Source of the DNA: Hyphomonadaceae bacterium
GTDB taxonomy: Bacteria > Pseudomonadota > Alphaproteobacteria > Caulobacterales > Aquidulcibacteraceae
Assembly (NCBI GenBank): GCA_016791425.1
Contig: JAEUMQ010000001.1
Span: 561,138-625,137 of the forward strand
Length of the DNA: 64,000 nucleotides
Reading direction: 5' to 3'
Positions 52,370-60,959 of the stretch are shown here, in pieces. Each line of letters starts with the position of its first letter. Position 1 is the stretch's first letter. The notes under the pieces were generated by a model that did not search any database, was not told the DNA's origin, and was given only the letters and a program-made list of their open reading frames with translations. Both the position numbers and the translations under genes were made by a program.

Positions 52370-53356
52370 TCAGAAATAGCCCTCCTGTTTCTTCTTCTCC
52401 ATCGAGCCGGTGGAATCGAAATCGATCACGCGCCCCTGCCGCTCGCTCGTCCGCGAGGCGCGCATTTCCGCGATGATGTCGTCGAGCGTCGCCGCTTCGC
52501 TCTCAACTGCGCCGGTCAGCGGATAGCAGCCAAGCGTGCGGAACCTCACGCGCTTCATCATCGGCTTTTCGCCAGGCTTCAGACGCATGCGCTCGTCATC
52601 GACCATGATCAGCGCCCCGTCGCGCTCCACCACCGGGCGCTCCGCCGAGAGATACAAAGGCACCATCGGGATGTTCTTCAGCGCGATGTATTCCCACACG
52701 TCGAGCTCGGTCCAATTCGAGAGCGGGAAGACGCGGATGCTTTCGCCAGGGCGCTTCTTCGAATTGTAGAGCCGCCAGAGCTCCGGCCGCTGGTTCTTCG
52801 GATCCCACCGATGCCCGGCGGTGCGGAACGAGAAGATACGCTCCTTGGCGCGGCTCTTCTCTTCGTCGCGGCGCGCGCCGCCGAACGCGGCGTCGAAGCC
52901 GTAGAGATCGAGCGCCTGCTTGAGCCCTTGCGTCTTCCAGATTTCCGTATGCAGCGCCGAGCCGTGATCGAACGGATTGATCCCCTGCGCGACCGCCTCG
53001 GGATTCTGGTGGACGATGAGCTCCATGCCGGAGGAACGCGCGACCTCCTCCCGGACCGCGTACATGTCGCGGAACTTCCAGGTCGTATCGACATGCAGCA
53101 GCGGAAAGGGCGGCGGCGCGGGATAGAAGGCCTTCAGGGCCAGGTGCAGCAGCACCGAGCTGTCCTTGCCCACCGAATAGAGCATCACCGGCCGTTCGCA
53201 TTCGGCCGCCACCTCCCGCATGATGTGGATGGCCTCCGCCTCCAGCCGCTCCAGATGCGTCAGCCGCCCAGGAGCGGTGTCCGGCCCGAGGGCCGAGGCG
53301 AGGGCCGAAGCGAGGGAAGGTGGGGGCGCGGCTTGGAGCGCGCTCTCAGCGGGCAT
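52370..53356 (-). CDS. cysD: Sulfate adenylyltransferase subunit 2
   Basis: The 328-residue catalytic subunit making APS from ATP and sulfate. The PP-loop [10 protein letters not shown] lies near residue 60, followed by [38 protein letters not shown] and the [11 protein letters not shown] motif near residue 283. The first ~30 residues are Pro/Ala-rich and variable. ATG 53356 was chosen; an upstream TTG at 53413 is less likely. cysNC follows downstream, interrupted only by repeats and the truncated cysN copy. Confidence 0.94.
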   Translation of the reverse strand: MPAESALQAAPPPSLASALASALGPDTAPGRLTHLERLEAEAIHIMREVAAECERPVMLYSVGKDSSVLLHLALKAFYPAPPPFPLLHVDTTWKFRDMYAVREEVARSSGMELIVHQNPEAVAQGINPFDHGSALHTEIWKTQGLKQALDLYGFDAAFGGARRDEEKSRAKERIFSFRTAGHRWDPKNQRPELWRLYNSKKRPGESIRVFPLSNWTELDVWEYIALKNIPMVPLYLSAERPVVERDGALIMVDDERMRLKPGEKPMMKRVRFRTLGCYPLTGAVESEAATLDDIIAEMRASRTSERQGRVIDFDSTGSMEKKKQEGYF

Positions 53357-53455
53357 GCGTCTTTTCCGAGGAAGCTTCTCCCGCGACTTGGGCCGAGGCT
53401 GATCCCCGTTCAACGCATTTGTCCTAAAGGCGGCCGGCGCCGCCGCTCAACCCGC

Positions 53456-53482
53456 CCACTCTAGCAGGCCACCCTAGCAGGC
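53456..53482 (-). promoter_or_regulatory. Tandem 13-bp direct repeats upstream of cysD
   Basis: The + strand reads CCACTCTAGCAGGC then CCACCCTAGCAGGC at a 13-base period, overlapping by one base. On the cysD strand TTGCCT and TAGAGT are 15 bases apart, a poor promoter match. The repeats could be a regulator site, but no regulator is known for them. Confidence 0.3.
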
Positions 53483-53503
53483 AACGCCGCGTCTGAACGT
53501 CCC

Positions 53504-54178
53504 TCACACCCGCCCGGCGACAGGGATGAGCGCCCCGGTGACCGCGCGGGCCTCTGGCGAGAGCAGGAAGAGGATCACCGACGCCAATTCCTCCGCCGTG
53601 ACCCATTTGGAGAAGTCGGCCTTCGGCATGTCACGGCGGTTGGCCGGCGTGTCGATCGTGGAGGGCATGACGGCGTTGACCGTGACCTGGCCCTTGAGCT
53701 CCGCCGCGAGGCTTTCGGTGAGCCGGTGCACGCCGGACTTGGAGGCCGCATAGGCGCCCATCCCCTGTCCCGCATGCAGCGCCCCGATCGCGCCGACATT
53801 GACGATCGCGCCCGCCCCGGACGCCTTCAGATGCGGGATCGCCGCGGCGCAGGAATTGAGGCAGGTCTTGAGGTTGAGAGCGAAGAGCCGGTCCCAAGGT
53901 TCGAGCCCGCCGCCCTCGATCTTTTCCATCGCGAAGCCGCCCGCGATGTTGGCGAGCCCGTCGAGACGCCCCAGCTTCGCCGCCGCCGCATCGATCGCGG
54001 CCTTTGCGTCCGCCGCCTTGGAGAGGTCCACCCCGCCCTGCACGAAGTCGGCGCTGTAGCCTGCCGGCGCCGGCGCATAATCGATCGCCGCCACCTTGGC
54101 GCCCTTGGCCCTGGCAAACGCCGCGAGCCCGCCGCCGAGCGCGCCGAACGCTCCGGTGACGACGATGACCTTGTCCAT
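53504..54178 (-). CDS. Short-chain dehydrogenase/reductase
   Basis: A 224-residue SDR. TGAFGALGGGLA near residue 8 is the cofactor loop, NIAGGFA near residue 77 replaces NNAG, and GAYAASKSGVHRL near residue 141 supplies Tyr and Lys. Ser in NVGAIGA may be absent from the usual position, since V-G-A-I occurs where a catalytic Ser is common; activity needs checking. It is on the same strand as the LldD-like gene, 15 bases apart. Confidence 0.88.
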   Translation of the reverse strand: MDKVIVVTGAFGALGGGLAAFARAKGAKVAAIDYAPAPAGYSADFVQGGVDLSKAADAKAAIDAAAAKLGRLDGLANIAGGFAMEKIEGGGLEPWDRLFALNLKTCLNSCAAAIPHLKASGAGAIVNVGAIGALHAGQGMGAYAASKSGVHRLTESLAAELKGQVTVNAVMPSTIDTPANRRDMPKADFSKWVTAEELASVILFLLSPEARAVTGALIPVAGRV

Positions 54179-54193
54179 GCGCGCCTCTCCAGA

Positions 54194-55333
54194 TCAGGCC
54201 AGCAGGTCTCTTCCCGCCTGCTTCACGTCCGTGCAACCGGTCAGCGCCAGCGCGGTGTGCAATTCGCGGCGGATGATCTCCAGCGCCGACCGCACGCCGC
54301 GCCCTCCGTCCGCGGCGAGCGCATAGGCCCAGGCGCGCCCCAGCAGGCAGGCCTGCGCGCCCAGCGCCAGCGCCCGCAGCACGTCAAGGCCGGACCGGAC
54401 GCCCCCGTCCATCAGCACGGGAATACGTCCCCCGATCGCGTCCGCTACAGCCGGCAGCGCCTTGATCCCGGAGAGCGCCCCGTCGAGCTGGCGCCCGCCA
54501 TGGTTGGAGACCACCACGCCGTCCGCGCCCAGCGCGACCGCCTCCTTCGCATCGTCCGGATCAAGAACGCCCTTGATCACGATCGGCCCCTTGAAGCGCG
54601 CGCGCAGCCATTCGAGGTCCTTCCAGGTGATCGAGGCGTCGTTGTTCTCCTGCACCCACTTGGAGAAGGCGCCGAAGCCTTTCCCTTCCCGCACCGCGCC
54701 CGCGATGTTTCCGAACGCATGCGGGCGGCCGGTGAGATAGACGTCCCACAGCCAGGCCGGATGCGTCACGCCCTGCCAGGCGCGGGAGATCTCCGTCCGA
54801 AGTCCCGGCGGCCCGGACATGCCCGAATGCACGTCGCGATAGCGCGCGCCGAGCACGGCGAGATCGACGGTGAAGAGCAGCACCGGGCATTTTTGCTCCG
54901 CCACCCGCTCCAGGAGCGCGCTCATGAACCCGCGGTCCTTGAGCATGTAGAACTGGTACCAGATCGGCGCGCCGCTCTTCTGCGTCACTTCCTCGACGCT
55001 GCAGATGCTGAGCGTGGAGAGCGCCACGGGAACCTTCGCCGCGTGCGCGGCGCGCGCGGCCTGTACCTCGCCTCTGCGCCGATACATGCCTGAGAAACCG
55101 ACGGGGCCCAGTCCCACCGGCATCGAATAGGACTGCCCAAAGAGCTTCACGCCCATCTCGACCTTGGAGACGTCCTTCATCACCCGCTGCTTGAGCGCGA
55201 TCTCGGCGAAGTCCGCCACGTTCCGCTTGAGCGTGATCTCCTGGTAGGAGCCGCCATCCAGATAGTTGAAGAACATCGCCGGCAGGCGCTCTTTGGCGCC
55301 CGCACGGTAATCCATCACCGAAGCCGCGATCAT
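54194..55333 (-). CDS. lldD: FMN-dependent alpha-hydroxy acid dehydrogenase, L-lactate dehydrogenase-like
   Basis: A 379-residue FMN TIM-barrel enzyme of the (S)-2-hydroxy acid oxidase family. FFNYLDGGS near residue 21, the phosphate site GVVVSNHGGRQLDGA near residue 277 (His as catalytic base) and VLMDGGVRSGLDV near residue 307 are family motifs. Length agrees with LldD. Oxidation of L-lactate to pyruvate feeding the respiratory chain is the likely role, although glycolate or mandelate oxidation cannot be excluded. The SDR lies downstream on the same strand. Confidence 0.88.
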   Translation of the reverse strand: MIAASVMDYRAGAKERLPAMFFNYLDGGSYQEITLKRNVADFAEIALKQRVMKDVSKVEMGVKLFGQSYSMPVGLGPVGFSGMYRRRGEVQAARAAHAAKVPVALSTLSICSVEEVTQKSGAPIWYQFYMLKDRGFMSALLERVAEQKCPVLLFTVDLAVLGARYRDVHSGMSGPPGLRTEISRAWQGVTHPAWLWDVYLTGRPHAFGNIAGAVREGKGFGAFSKWVQENNDASITWKDLEWLRARFKGPIVIKGVLDPDDAKEAVALGADGVVVSNHGGRQLDGALSGIKALPAVADAIGGRIPVLMDGGVRSGLDVLRALALGAQACLLGRAWAYALAADGGRGVRSALEIIRRELHTALALTGCTDVKQAGRDLLA

Positions 55334-55404
55334 CTGCTCCCCATCACCTTCATTGTGCGGAGGAAGAGCTAGCGCACCGGCGCCCCGAATGGGAAGCTCC
55401 GCCC

Positions 55405-56412
55405 GTGTCGGTCGAGAAGAGCCCCGGTTTTGCGAGCGTTGCGGCGCGCGATCCCGCTTGGCTCGCCCAGAAGCTCGATCCCGAGCGGCAAGCGATTCTC
55501 TTCATCGGCATGAGCCGCGCCGATTATGCCGCCGCCAGCTTTCTCGACGACCGCATCCTCACCCCCGCCGCGCGCGGCGCCTGGACCCGCATCGCCTCCG
55601 TGCGCGCGGGCTTGGAGGGCGCGCCATCGGCGCCGCTGCACTTCATCTTCCATTCCGGCCATGTCGGCTCGACCCTGCTCTCCCGCGTGCTGGAATCGCC
55701 GAAGGTGCTCGCGCTGCGCGAGCCGCTGCCGCTGCGCACGCTGGCGGAATTGCACGACGCGGCCGTGCCGGATTTCGCGGCGCATCTGGAGACGATGCTG
55801 CGCCTTTGGCGCCGTCCTTTCCCCGGCGTGGAGGCGGTGACGCTGAAGGCCACGTCCGCCGCCGCGCGGATCGCCGCGCCTGTCATGCGCGCCGCGCCCG
55901 ACGCCAAGGCGATCTATCTCAACATGAAGGCCGAGCCCTATCTCGCGGTGCTGCTCGCCGGCGAGAACACGCCGATCGATCTGCAGGGCATGCAGGCCGA
56001 GCGCACGCGCCGCCTCGCATCAAAGCTCGGCGCCCCGCCGCCGCCGCCCGCGTCGCTGGGCGAACTCGCGGCGCTGACCTGGGCCGCCGAACGCCTCACC
56101 CAGGCCGATCTCATGCGCGAGATGGGCGCCCGCGTGCGCGCCCTCGACTTCGACGCCTTCCTGGAGCGCCCCGGGGAGGAAGCCCGCGCCTGCGCCGCGC
56201 ATCTGGGAATTCCCGCTCCGGATGTCGAAGCGAGCCCGATCCTCACCCGCTATTCCAAGGCGCCGGACTACGCCTATTCGCCGCGCGATCGCGCCGCGAT
56301 CATCGCCCAGTCCCGAAGCGGGAACGCTGCGGAGATAAGCCGCGGCCTGGCCTGGCTCGCCCATCTGGCCGACGCCCATCCCGCCATCGCAGACGCCTTC
56401 GATCTGCGCTAG
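55405..56412 (+). CDS. P-loop protein resembling sulfotransferases
   Basis: A 335-residue protein. FIFHSGHVGSTLLSRVLESP near residue 78 resembles the PAPS-binding P-loop of sulfotransferases, and LREPLPLRTLAEL follows. The usual 3'-phosphate site could lie in the AIYLNMKAEPYLAVLLAGEN region near residue 170. The last part is Arg/Ala-rich. The start is GTG. The PiuC-like gene begins nine bases after its stop. Nearby cysDNC makes PAPS, which fits but does not prove the assignment. Confidence 0.7.
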   Translation: MSVEKSPGFASVAARDPAWLAQKLDPERQAILFIGMSRADYAAASFLDDRILTPAARGAWTRIASVRAGLEGAPSAPLHFIFHSGHVGSTLLSRVLESPKVLALREPLPLRTLAELHDAAVPDFAAHLETMLRLWRRPFPGVEAVTLKATSAAARIAAPVMRAAPDAKAIYLNMKAEPYLAVLLAGENTPIDLQGMQAERTRRLASKLGAPPPPPASLGELAALTWAAERLTQADLMREMGARVRALDFDAFLERPGEEARACAAHLGIPAPDVEASPILTRYSKAPDYAYSPRDRAAIIAQSRSGNAAEISRGLAWLAHLADAHPAIADAFDLR

Positions 56413-56420
56413 CTTGAGCC

Positions 56421-57083
56421 ATGTTCATCGACATCAAAGGCCTCTTGACGCCTGAGGAGGTTGAGCGCCTCCGCCACATCGCCGGCGAACTCAAGTTCGT
56501 GGACGGCCGCCTTTCCAATCCGGGCAACACCACCAAGCAGAACCAGCAGGCCGAGGAGGCCGGGCCGCTCTACGCGGAATCCGCCAAGCTGGTCGCCGAC
56601 GCCTTCAACCGCTCGCGCGAGTTCAAGGACTTCGCGATGCCGCAGCGTTTGGCCCCGCCGCTGCTCGCCCGTTACGAGGCCGGGATGAAGTACGGCGTGC
56701 ATGCCGACGCCGCGCATCTGCCGCTCAAGGAGGGCCCGCTGCGCTCGGACCTCTCATCGACCGTATTTCTGTCCGATCCATCGAGCTATGAGGGCGGCGA
56801 GCTCGTCATCCATATCGGCCGCGCCATCCCCTTCAAGCTCAAGCCGGGCGACGCGGTCGTCTATCCCTCCACCACGCTGCACGAAGTCCGCCCGGTGACG
56901 AAGGGCGTGCGCCTTGTCTCGCTCACCTTCATCCAGAGCCTGGTGCGCGAGGAACACCATCGCGACGTGCTCTTCGAGCTGGGCGAAATCTCCGCCCTGG
57001 AGGGCGACAAGATGGACTGGCTTTCGCGCACCCGCCTTGAGGTCGTGCGCCAGAACCTGCTGCGGATGTGGTCCGGCGCCTGA
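56421..57083 (+). CDS. Fe(II)/2-oxoglutarate dioxygenase, PiuC (PKHX) family
   Basis: A 220-residue P4H-type dioxygenase. RYEAGMKYGVHADAAHL near residue 87 gives the H-x-D pair, and STTLHEVRPVTKGVRLVSLTF near residue 151 gives the distal His and the 2OG-binding Arg. LSSTVFLSDPSSYEGGEL matches the core. PiuC proteins often accompany TonB-type siderophore receptors; none is seen here. It is probably co-transcribed with the P-loop gene. Confidence 0.9.
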   Translation: MFIDIKGLLTPEEVERLRHIAGELKFVDGRLSNPGNTTKQNQQAEEAGPLYAESAKLVADAFNRSREFKDFAMPQRLAPPLLARYEAGMKYGVHADAAHLPLKEGPLRSDLSSTVFLSDPSSYEGGELVIHIGRAIPFKLKPGDAVVYPSTTLHEVRPVTKGVRLVSLTFIQSLVREEHHRDVLFELGEISALEGDKMDWLSRTRLEVVRQNLLRMWSGA

Positions 57084-57168
57084 CGCGCTTGAAGGGCGCG
57101 GGACGCTCACTACATGCCCGGCCATCGGGCTTTGGGCCGCCGGACCTGAGGCGTCGGACTTGCGGGGT

Positions 57169-57182
57169 TTGACCCGGATCAA
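57169..57182 (+). promoter_or_regulatory. FNR/FixK-type box upstream of hsp20
   Basis: TTGACCCGGATCAA is a near-perfect inverted repeat TTGAY-N4-RTCAA, the binding motif of FNR/FixK-family regulators. It ends 58 bases before the hsp20 start codon. Low-oxygen activation of hsp20-type genes through such boxes is common in alphaproteobacteria, so micro-oxic induction is likely. Confidence 0.65.
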
Positions 57183-57240
57183 GGCCGGCGCAGGGGTCCG
57201 CGGCGCAGAGTCTAGCGTTCGTCTTTCAAGGGAGAGAACG

Positions 57241-57705
57241 ATGGCTGCACATGACGAGCAAGGCGCGCGGCCCCGCGGCGGCGACCTCGCTCCCTATCCT
57301 GGCCTCGGCGGGCTTTATCGCGACTTCTTCCAGGACTTCGGCAGCGTGCTCGACACGCCGTTCTTCCGCAATGTCGGCGCCCCGCGCCTGGACGTGTCCG
57401 ACGCTGGAAACGCGGTCCTAGTGGAATGCGATCTGCCCGGCGTGAAGGCCGATGAGGTCGAGATCGCGCTGGAAGGAGACCGCCTCACCATCAAAGGCGA
57501 GCGGAAGGCCGAGCGCGAGGACAAGGGCAAGAATTATTACGTCTCGGAGCGCAGCTTCGGCGCGTTCTCGCGCGCGCTGGTCTTGCCGTTCGAGCCCGCG
57601 GCCGATGCCGTGGAGGCCCGCTTCGAAGACGGCGTGCTGCACATCTCCATCAAGAAGCCGGCCGCCCGCGCCAAGTCTTCGCAGAAGATCGCGATCCGCT
57701 CCTGA
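57241..57705 (+). CDS. Hsp20 family small heat-shock protein
   Basis: A 154-residue small heat shock protein. A variable N-terminus (about 45 residues) precedes the alpha-crystallin domain: PRLDVSDAGNAVLVECDLPGV, then FGAFSRALVLPFEPAADAVEARFEDGVLHISIKKP near residue 100, with the G-V-L motif. AAGGGAGAG is the ribosome binding site. It prevents aggregation of unfolded proteins. The FNR/FixK-type box upstream suggests low-oxygen control. Confidence 0.94.
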   Translation: MAAHDEQGARPRGGDLAPYPGLGGLYRDFFQDFGSVLDTPFFRNVGAPRLDVSDAGNAVLVECDLPGVKADEVEIALEGDRLTIKGERKAEREDKGKNYYVSERSFGAFSRALVLPFEPAADAVEARFEDGVLHISIKKPAARAKSSQKIAIRS

Positions 57706-57718
57706 GGAGTCGCCGCCG

Positions 57719-57744
57719 CCCCCTCTCCCAGGCGGGAGAGGGGG
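57719..57744. repeat. GGGAGAGGGGG palindrome between hsp20 and the SET gene
   Basis: CCCCCTCTCCC, AGGC, GGGAGAGGGGG: 11-base arms. It sits between two convergent genes and may act as a bidirectional 3' stem-loop. Confidence 0.8.
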
Positions 57745-57756
57745 TATGGCGCGCGC

Positions 57757-58179
57757 TCAGCGGCTGGCGCCGGCGTCCTTGGGCATGCACTTGTCGCACC
57801 GGCAGCCGTTCGGCTTGATGAACGTGTTGAAATAGTTCTTGCCGTAATCGTAGGTGAGTTCCTCGCCCGGCTTGATGCCGCGGCGCGCGAAGATGAACAC
57901 GCGGCCCTTGGCGATCACCGCCTCGCAATTGGGCCGGCAGGAATGGTTGATGTAGCGCGCGACATTGTCCCGCTCGGTCCCGTCGATGGTCTTCGTGGCG
58001 CTCACCTCGAACAGGTATTTCGACCGGCTGGTGCGCTCCTCCTCTTCGGTGAGCTCCCGGCCATAATATTCCACAACGCACTTGCCGCGCTCGATGGCCG
58101 AGTTGGTGAAGAGGCCGAGCCCCGCATAGGAGCGCTTCACGGAGAGATCGTAATCGCCAGGCGTGTATTTGGATGCCAC
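57757..58179 (-). CDS. SET-domain protein (lysine methyltransferase-like)
   Basis: A 140-residue SET-domain protein. YAGLGLFTNSAIERGKCVVEYYGRELTEEE (from residue 17) starts the domain; DNVARYINHSCRPNCEA near residue 71 is the N-H-S-C SAM-binding motif; GEELTYDYGKNYF near residue 107 is the second signature; and a post-SET-like CRCDKC follows near residue 127. The GTG start at 58179 was chosen, since no ATG is available. SET proteins modify protein lysines; bacterial targets are largely unknown. Confidence 0.9.
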   Translation of the reverse strand: MASKYTPGDYDLSVKRSYAGLGLFTNSAIERGKCVVEYYGRELTEEEERTSRSKYLFEVSATKTIDGTERDNVARYINHSCRPNCEAVIAKGRVFIFARRGIKPGEELTYDYGKNYFNTFIKPNGCRCDKCMPKDAGASR

Positions 58180-58543
58180 GGAACCGTCCCGCTTCTGGCG
58201 CCGGCCTCGTGTCGCCCGAGGCGGTGGCGCGATATCCCCAAAGGGTCCCCAAGAGGGTGTTGAGGCGCCCCGAAGCGCCGCCCCCACGACGAGTGCGCTT
58301 ATTTCATGCGTCGGCGCCGCTTGCCAAGGGTGGGCGGCGCGCCAGGACGCCGCGGCGACTATCCATCCGTACACGGATGAGCCTCGACCAGAGCTGCGGC
58401 CGGGCGCGCCGCGCGAAGAATCGGCGCCCAGGACGGCCCCGTGTCCAGCAGGCGCCCCTGGATGCATCTTGCGCCCCGCCCTGGGGGTTGCGTCTGGCCC
58501 GCGCGCGCATTCGCTGGCAAACTGCATCCAAGGGCGGAGCCGG
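58180..58543. other. Gene-free stretch between the SET and transporter genes
   Basis: This 364-base divergent region has no convincing ORF on either strand; frames that stay open have Arg/Pro/Ala-rich products typical of shadows. It presumably holds the promoters of both neighbours, but no clear -35/-10 pair was recognised. Confidence 0.45.
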
Positions 58544-60019
58544 ATGGCCGACACTGCGAACAAGTCCCCGCTGCCGCCGCGTCTGCGGATCGAGCTGCCG
58601 CCGCTGACGCCGCAATTGGCGGGTTTGGTGGGCGGGCCCCTGGTCGCGCTGGTGATTCTCGTCTGGCCGGCGCCGGCGAACCTGACGTTCGAAGCCTGGT
58701 CCGTCGTGGCGTTGACCGCGCTGATCGTCATCTGGTGGGTGACCGGCGCCGCGCCGATGGCCTTCACCGCGCTGCTGCCGGCCGCGTTCCTGCCCCTGTT
58801 CGGTGCGCTGCCGCTCGAGCGGGCGGCGGCGGCGTATGCCGATCCGATCGTGCTGCTGCTGTTGAGCGGCTTCCTGCTGGGCGCCTCGATCGTGCGCTGG
58901 CGCGCGCACGAACGGCTGGCGGCCTGGATCGTTGTGCGAGCGGAAGCACGCCCGCGCGCCTTGATCGCCGCCATGATGGTGGCTGCCGCGCTCTTGTCGA
59001 TGTGGGTGTCGAGCATCGTGATCGCGCTGGTGCTTGCGCCGGTCGCGGCGGCGGCGGCGCAGCTGCTGATTCCCGAGAAGGAAAGCCCCCTGCCGGTCGG
59101 CGGCGCGATGGTGCTGGGCGTCGCCTACGCCGCGATCATCGGCGCGGCCGGAACCCCCATCGGCTCGCCGGCCAACATGCTGGCTGTGGAATTTCTCGCC
59201 CGCGCCGGGCAGCCGATCAGCGTGCTCGCCTGGACCGCCGCGACCGCGCCGATCGTGATCGTGATGCTGGCGGTGGCCTGGGCCGCGCTCATCGCGCCGA
59301 TCAAATACCTTAAACCGGACGACCGCGAACGCACGCTGCAGGAGACCAAAACGGCGCTGGAGCGGATGGGGCCGCTCTCCCATTCGGAGAAGCGTATCGC
59401 GACGGTGTTTGGGATCATCGCCGCGGTGTGGCTCTTCCGCCCCTTCCTGTCGCTGGCGCCGGGACTGCAGCATCTCTCTGACGCCGGCGTCGCGCTGCTC
59501 GGCGTGATCGCGTTCTTCCTGGTTCCGGGCGGCCCCGAGAAGACGGCGCGGCCGCTGCTCGAATGGTCCGACACCGACCGCATGCCGTGGGGCGTGCTGA
59601 TTCTGTTCGGCGGCGGCCTCTCCCTTGCGGCCGGCATCGACGAGACCGGCCTTGCCCAATGGATCGGCGAATCCCTGATCGGGCTCGACCTGCCGTCGCT
59701 GATGGCGTTCGTCGCCGCGATGGTGGTTGCCGCGATCCTGCTGGGCGAGGTGGCGTTCAGCGTCGCGACCCTGACTTCGTTGCTGCCGATCCTCGCCTCG
59801 GTGGCGGCCGCGACCGGCGCCGACCTGCGCGCGCTCGCCTACCCGGTGGCGCTCGCCGCCAGCTTCGCCTTCATGCTCCCCGTGGCCGCCGCGCCGAGTG
59901 CGGTGGCGTTCGCATCCGATTTCGTGACGCTGCGCCGGATGCTGACGGTCGGCGCCGTGCTCAATGTCGCCGCGGCGCTGGCGATCGTGCTCTTCGCCGG
60001 CCTTTGGCAGCTGGGGTAA
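58544..60019 (+). CDS. DASS/SLC13-type anion (di- or tricarboxylate or sulfate) transporter
   Basis: A 491-residue membrane protein with at least 11 hydrophobic segments. VSSIVIALVLAPVA near residue 153 and AGTPIGSPANMLAVEF near residue 201 (the S-N-x type sodium/anion site) match the DASS family; LILFGGGLSLAAGIDETGL near residue 352 is the second repeat. The substrate may be a C4-dicarboxylate or sulfate. GGCGGAGCC precedes the ATG. Convergent with gshB. Confidence 0.88.
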   Translation: MADTANKSPLPPRLRIELPPLTPQLAGLVGGPLVALVILVWPAPANLTFEAWSVVALTALIVIWWVTGAAPMAFTALLPAAFLPLFGALPLERAAAAYADPIVLLLLSGFLLGASIVRWRAHERLAAWIVVRAEARPRALIAAMMVAAALLSMWVSSIVIALVLAPVAAAAAQLLIPEKESPLPVGGAMVLGVAYAAIIGAAGTPIGSPANMLAVEFLARAGQPISVLAWTAATAPIVIVMLAVAWAALIAPIKYLKPDDRERTLQETKTALERMGPLSHSEKRIATVFGIIAAVWLFRPFLSLAPGLQHLSDAGVALLGVIAFFLVPGGPEKTARPLLEWSDTDRMPWGVLILFGGGLSLAAGIDETGLAQWIGESLIGLDLPSLMAFVAAMVVAAILLGEVAFSVATLTSLLPILASVAAATGADLRALAYPVALAASFAFMLPVAAAPSAVAFASDFVTLRRMLTVGAVLNVAAALAIVLFAGLWQLG

Positions 60020-60022
60020 CGC

Positions 60023-60955
60023 CTACTTCTTCAGCGCCGCGACGCGGTCCCAAAAGGCTTTCGGGATGTCGGCCCCGCCGAAGCGCTTGAGCTCCTGCAC
60101 CAGGGTCGGCGAGGTGACGTTGATCTCGGTGAGATAGCCGTCGATCACGTCGAGGCCCGCGAACAGGATCCCTTCGCGTTCCAGGAGCGGCGTAACGCGT
60201 TTGGCGATTTCGCGGTCGCGCGCATCGACCTCCGTGCTGACGGCCTTGCCGCCGGCATGCAGGTTGGCGCGGAAGTCGTCCGCCTGCGGCATCCGCCGGA
60301 CCGCGCCGATCGGCTCTCCGGCGAGCACGAACACACGTTTGTCGCCTTCCTTCACGCGCGGGAGGAATTCCTGGACGATGATCGGCTCCTTGCCGGTCTC
60401 TTCCAGGAATTTGCTCGTCCGCCAGCGGAAATCCTCGTCCGAGGCCTTCGCCTTGATCACCCCTTCGCCGCCGGCGAGGAAGGCGGGCTTCAGCACCACC
60501 TGATCGAATTGCTGCGCGAACGCCTCGATCGCATCGAGATCGCGCCCCACGAACGTCTTCGGCGTGAGATCGGGATAGGCGAGCGTGGAGAGCTTCTCGG
60601 GAATGTTTCGGATGCCCGAAGGGCGGTTGAGCACCAGCGTATCGACCAGATCGAGCAGGTAGGTGTTCGACACATAGCCCATGTCGAACGGCGGATCCTG
60701 CCGGATGACGATGGCGTCGAACCCGGCCGCCGCGCAGATCTTCTCCTCCAGCGTCTCGTAATGCTTGGCCTCGTCGAGCTTGACGGAAACGCGCTTGGCG
60801 CGGGCCTTCACCGTCCCGGTTTCCCAGAAGAGATCGCCCGGGCGCCACCACCAGACCTCCCAGCCGCGCGACTGCGCCTCGATCATCATCGCGAGCGAGG
60901 TGTCGCGCGCGACGATCATCGTCTCGATCGGATCCATCTGAACCGCGATGCGCAT
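60023..60955 (-). CDS. gshB: Glutathione synthetase
   Basis: GshB joins gamma-glutamylcysteine and glycine. The 310-residue ATP-grasp enzyme has RIAVQMDPIETM at the start, FDAIVIRQDPPFDMGYVSNTYLL near residue 81, VVLKPAFLAGGEGVIKAK near residue 151, and DVIDGYLTEINVTSPTLVQEL near residue 274 supplying the metal ligands. The ATG at 60955 follows the upstream GATase stop by four bases, so the two are one operon. Confidence 0.96.
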   Translation of the reverse strand: MRIAVQMDPIETMIVARDTSLAMMIEAQSRGWEVWWWRPGDLFWETGTVKARAKRVSVKLDEAKHYETLEEKICAAAGFDAIVIRQDPPFDMGYVSNTYLLDLVDTLVLNRPSGIRNIPEKLSTLAYPDLTPKTFVGRDLDAIEAFAQQFDQVVLKPAFLAGGEGVIKAKASDEDFRWRTSKFLEETGKEPIIVQEFLPRVKEGDKRVFVLAGEPIGAVRRMPQADDFRANLHAGGKAVSTEVDARDREIAKRVTPLLEREGILFAGLDVIDGYLTEINVTSPTLVQELKRFGGADIPKAFWDRVAALKK

Positions 60956-60959
60956 GCCC

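Noticed and set aside
58304-59659. 451-codon minus-strand frame over the transporter gene
   Set aside because: Arg/Gln/His-rich antisense of a clear membrane transporter.
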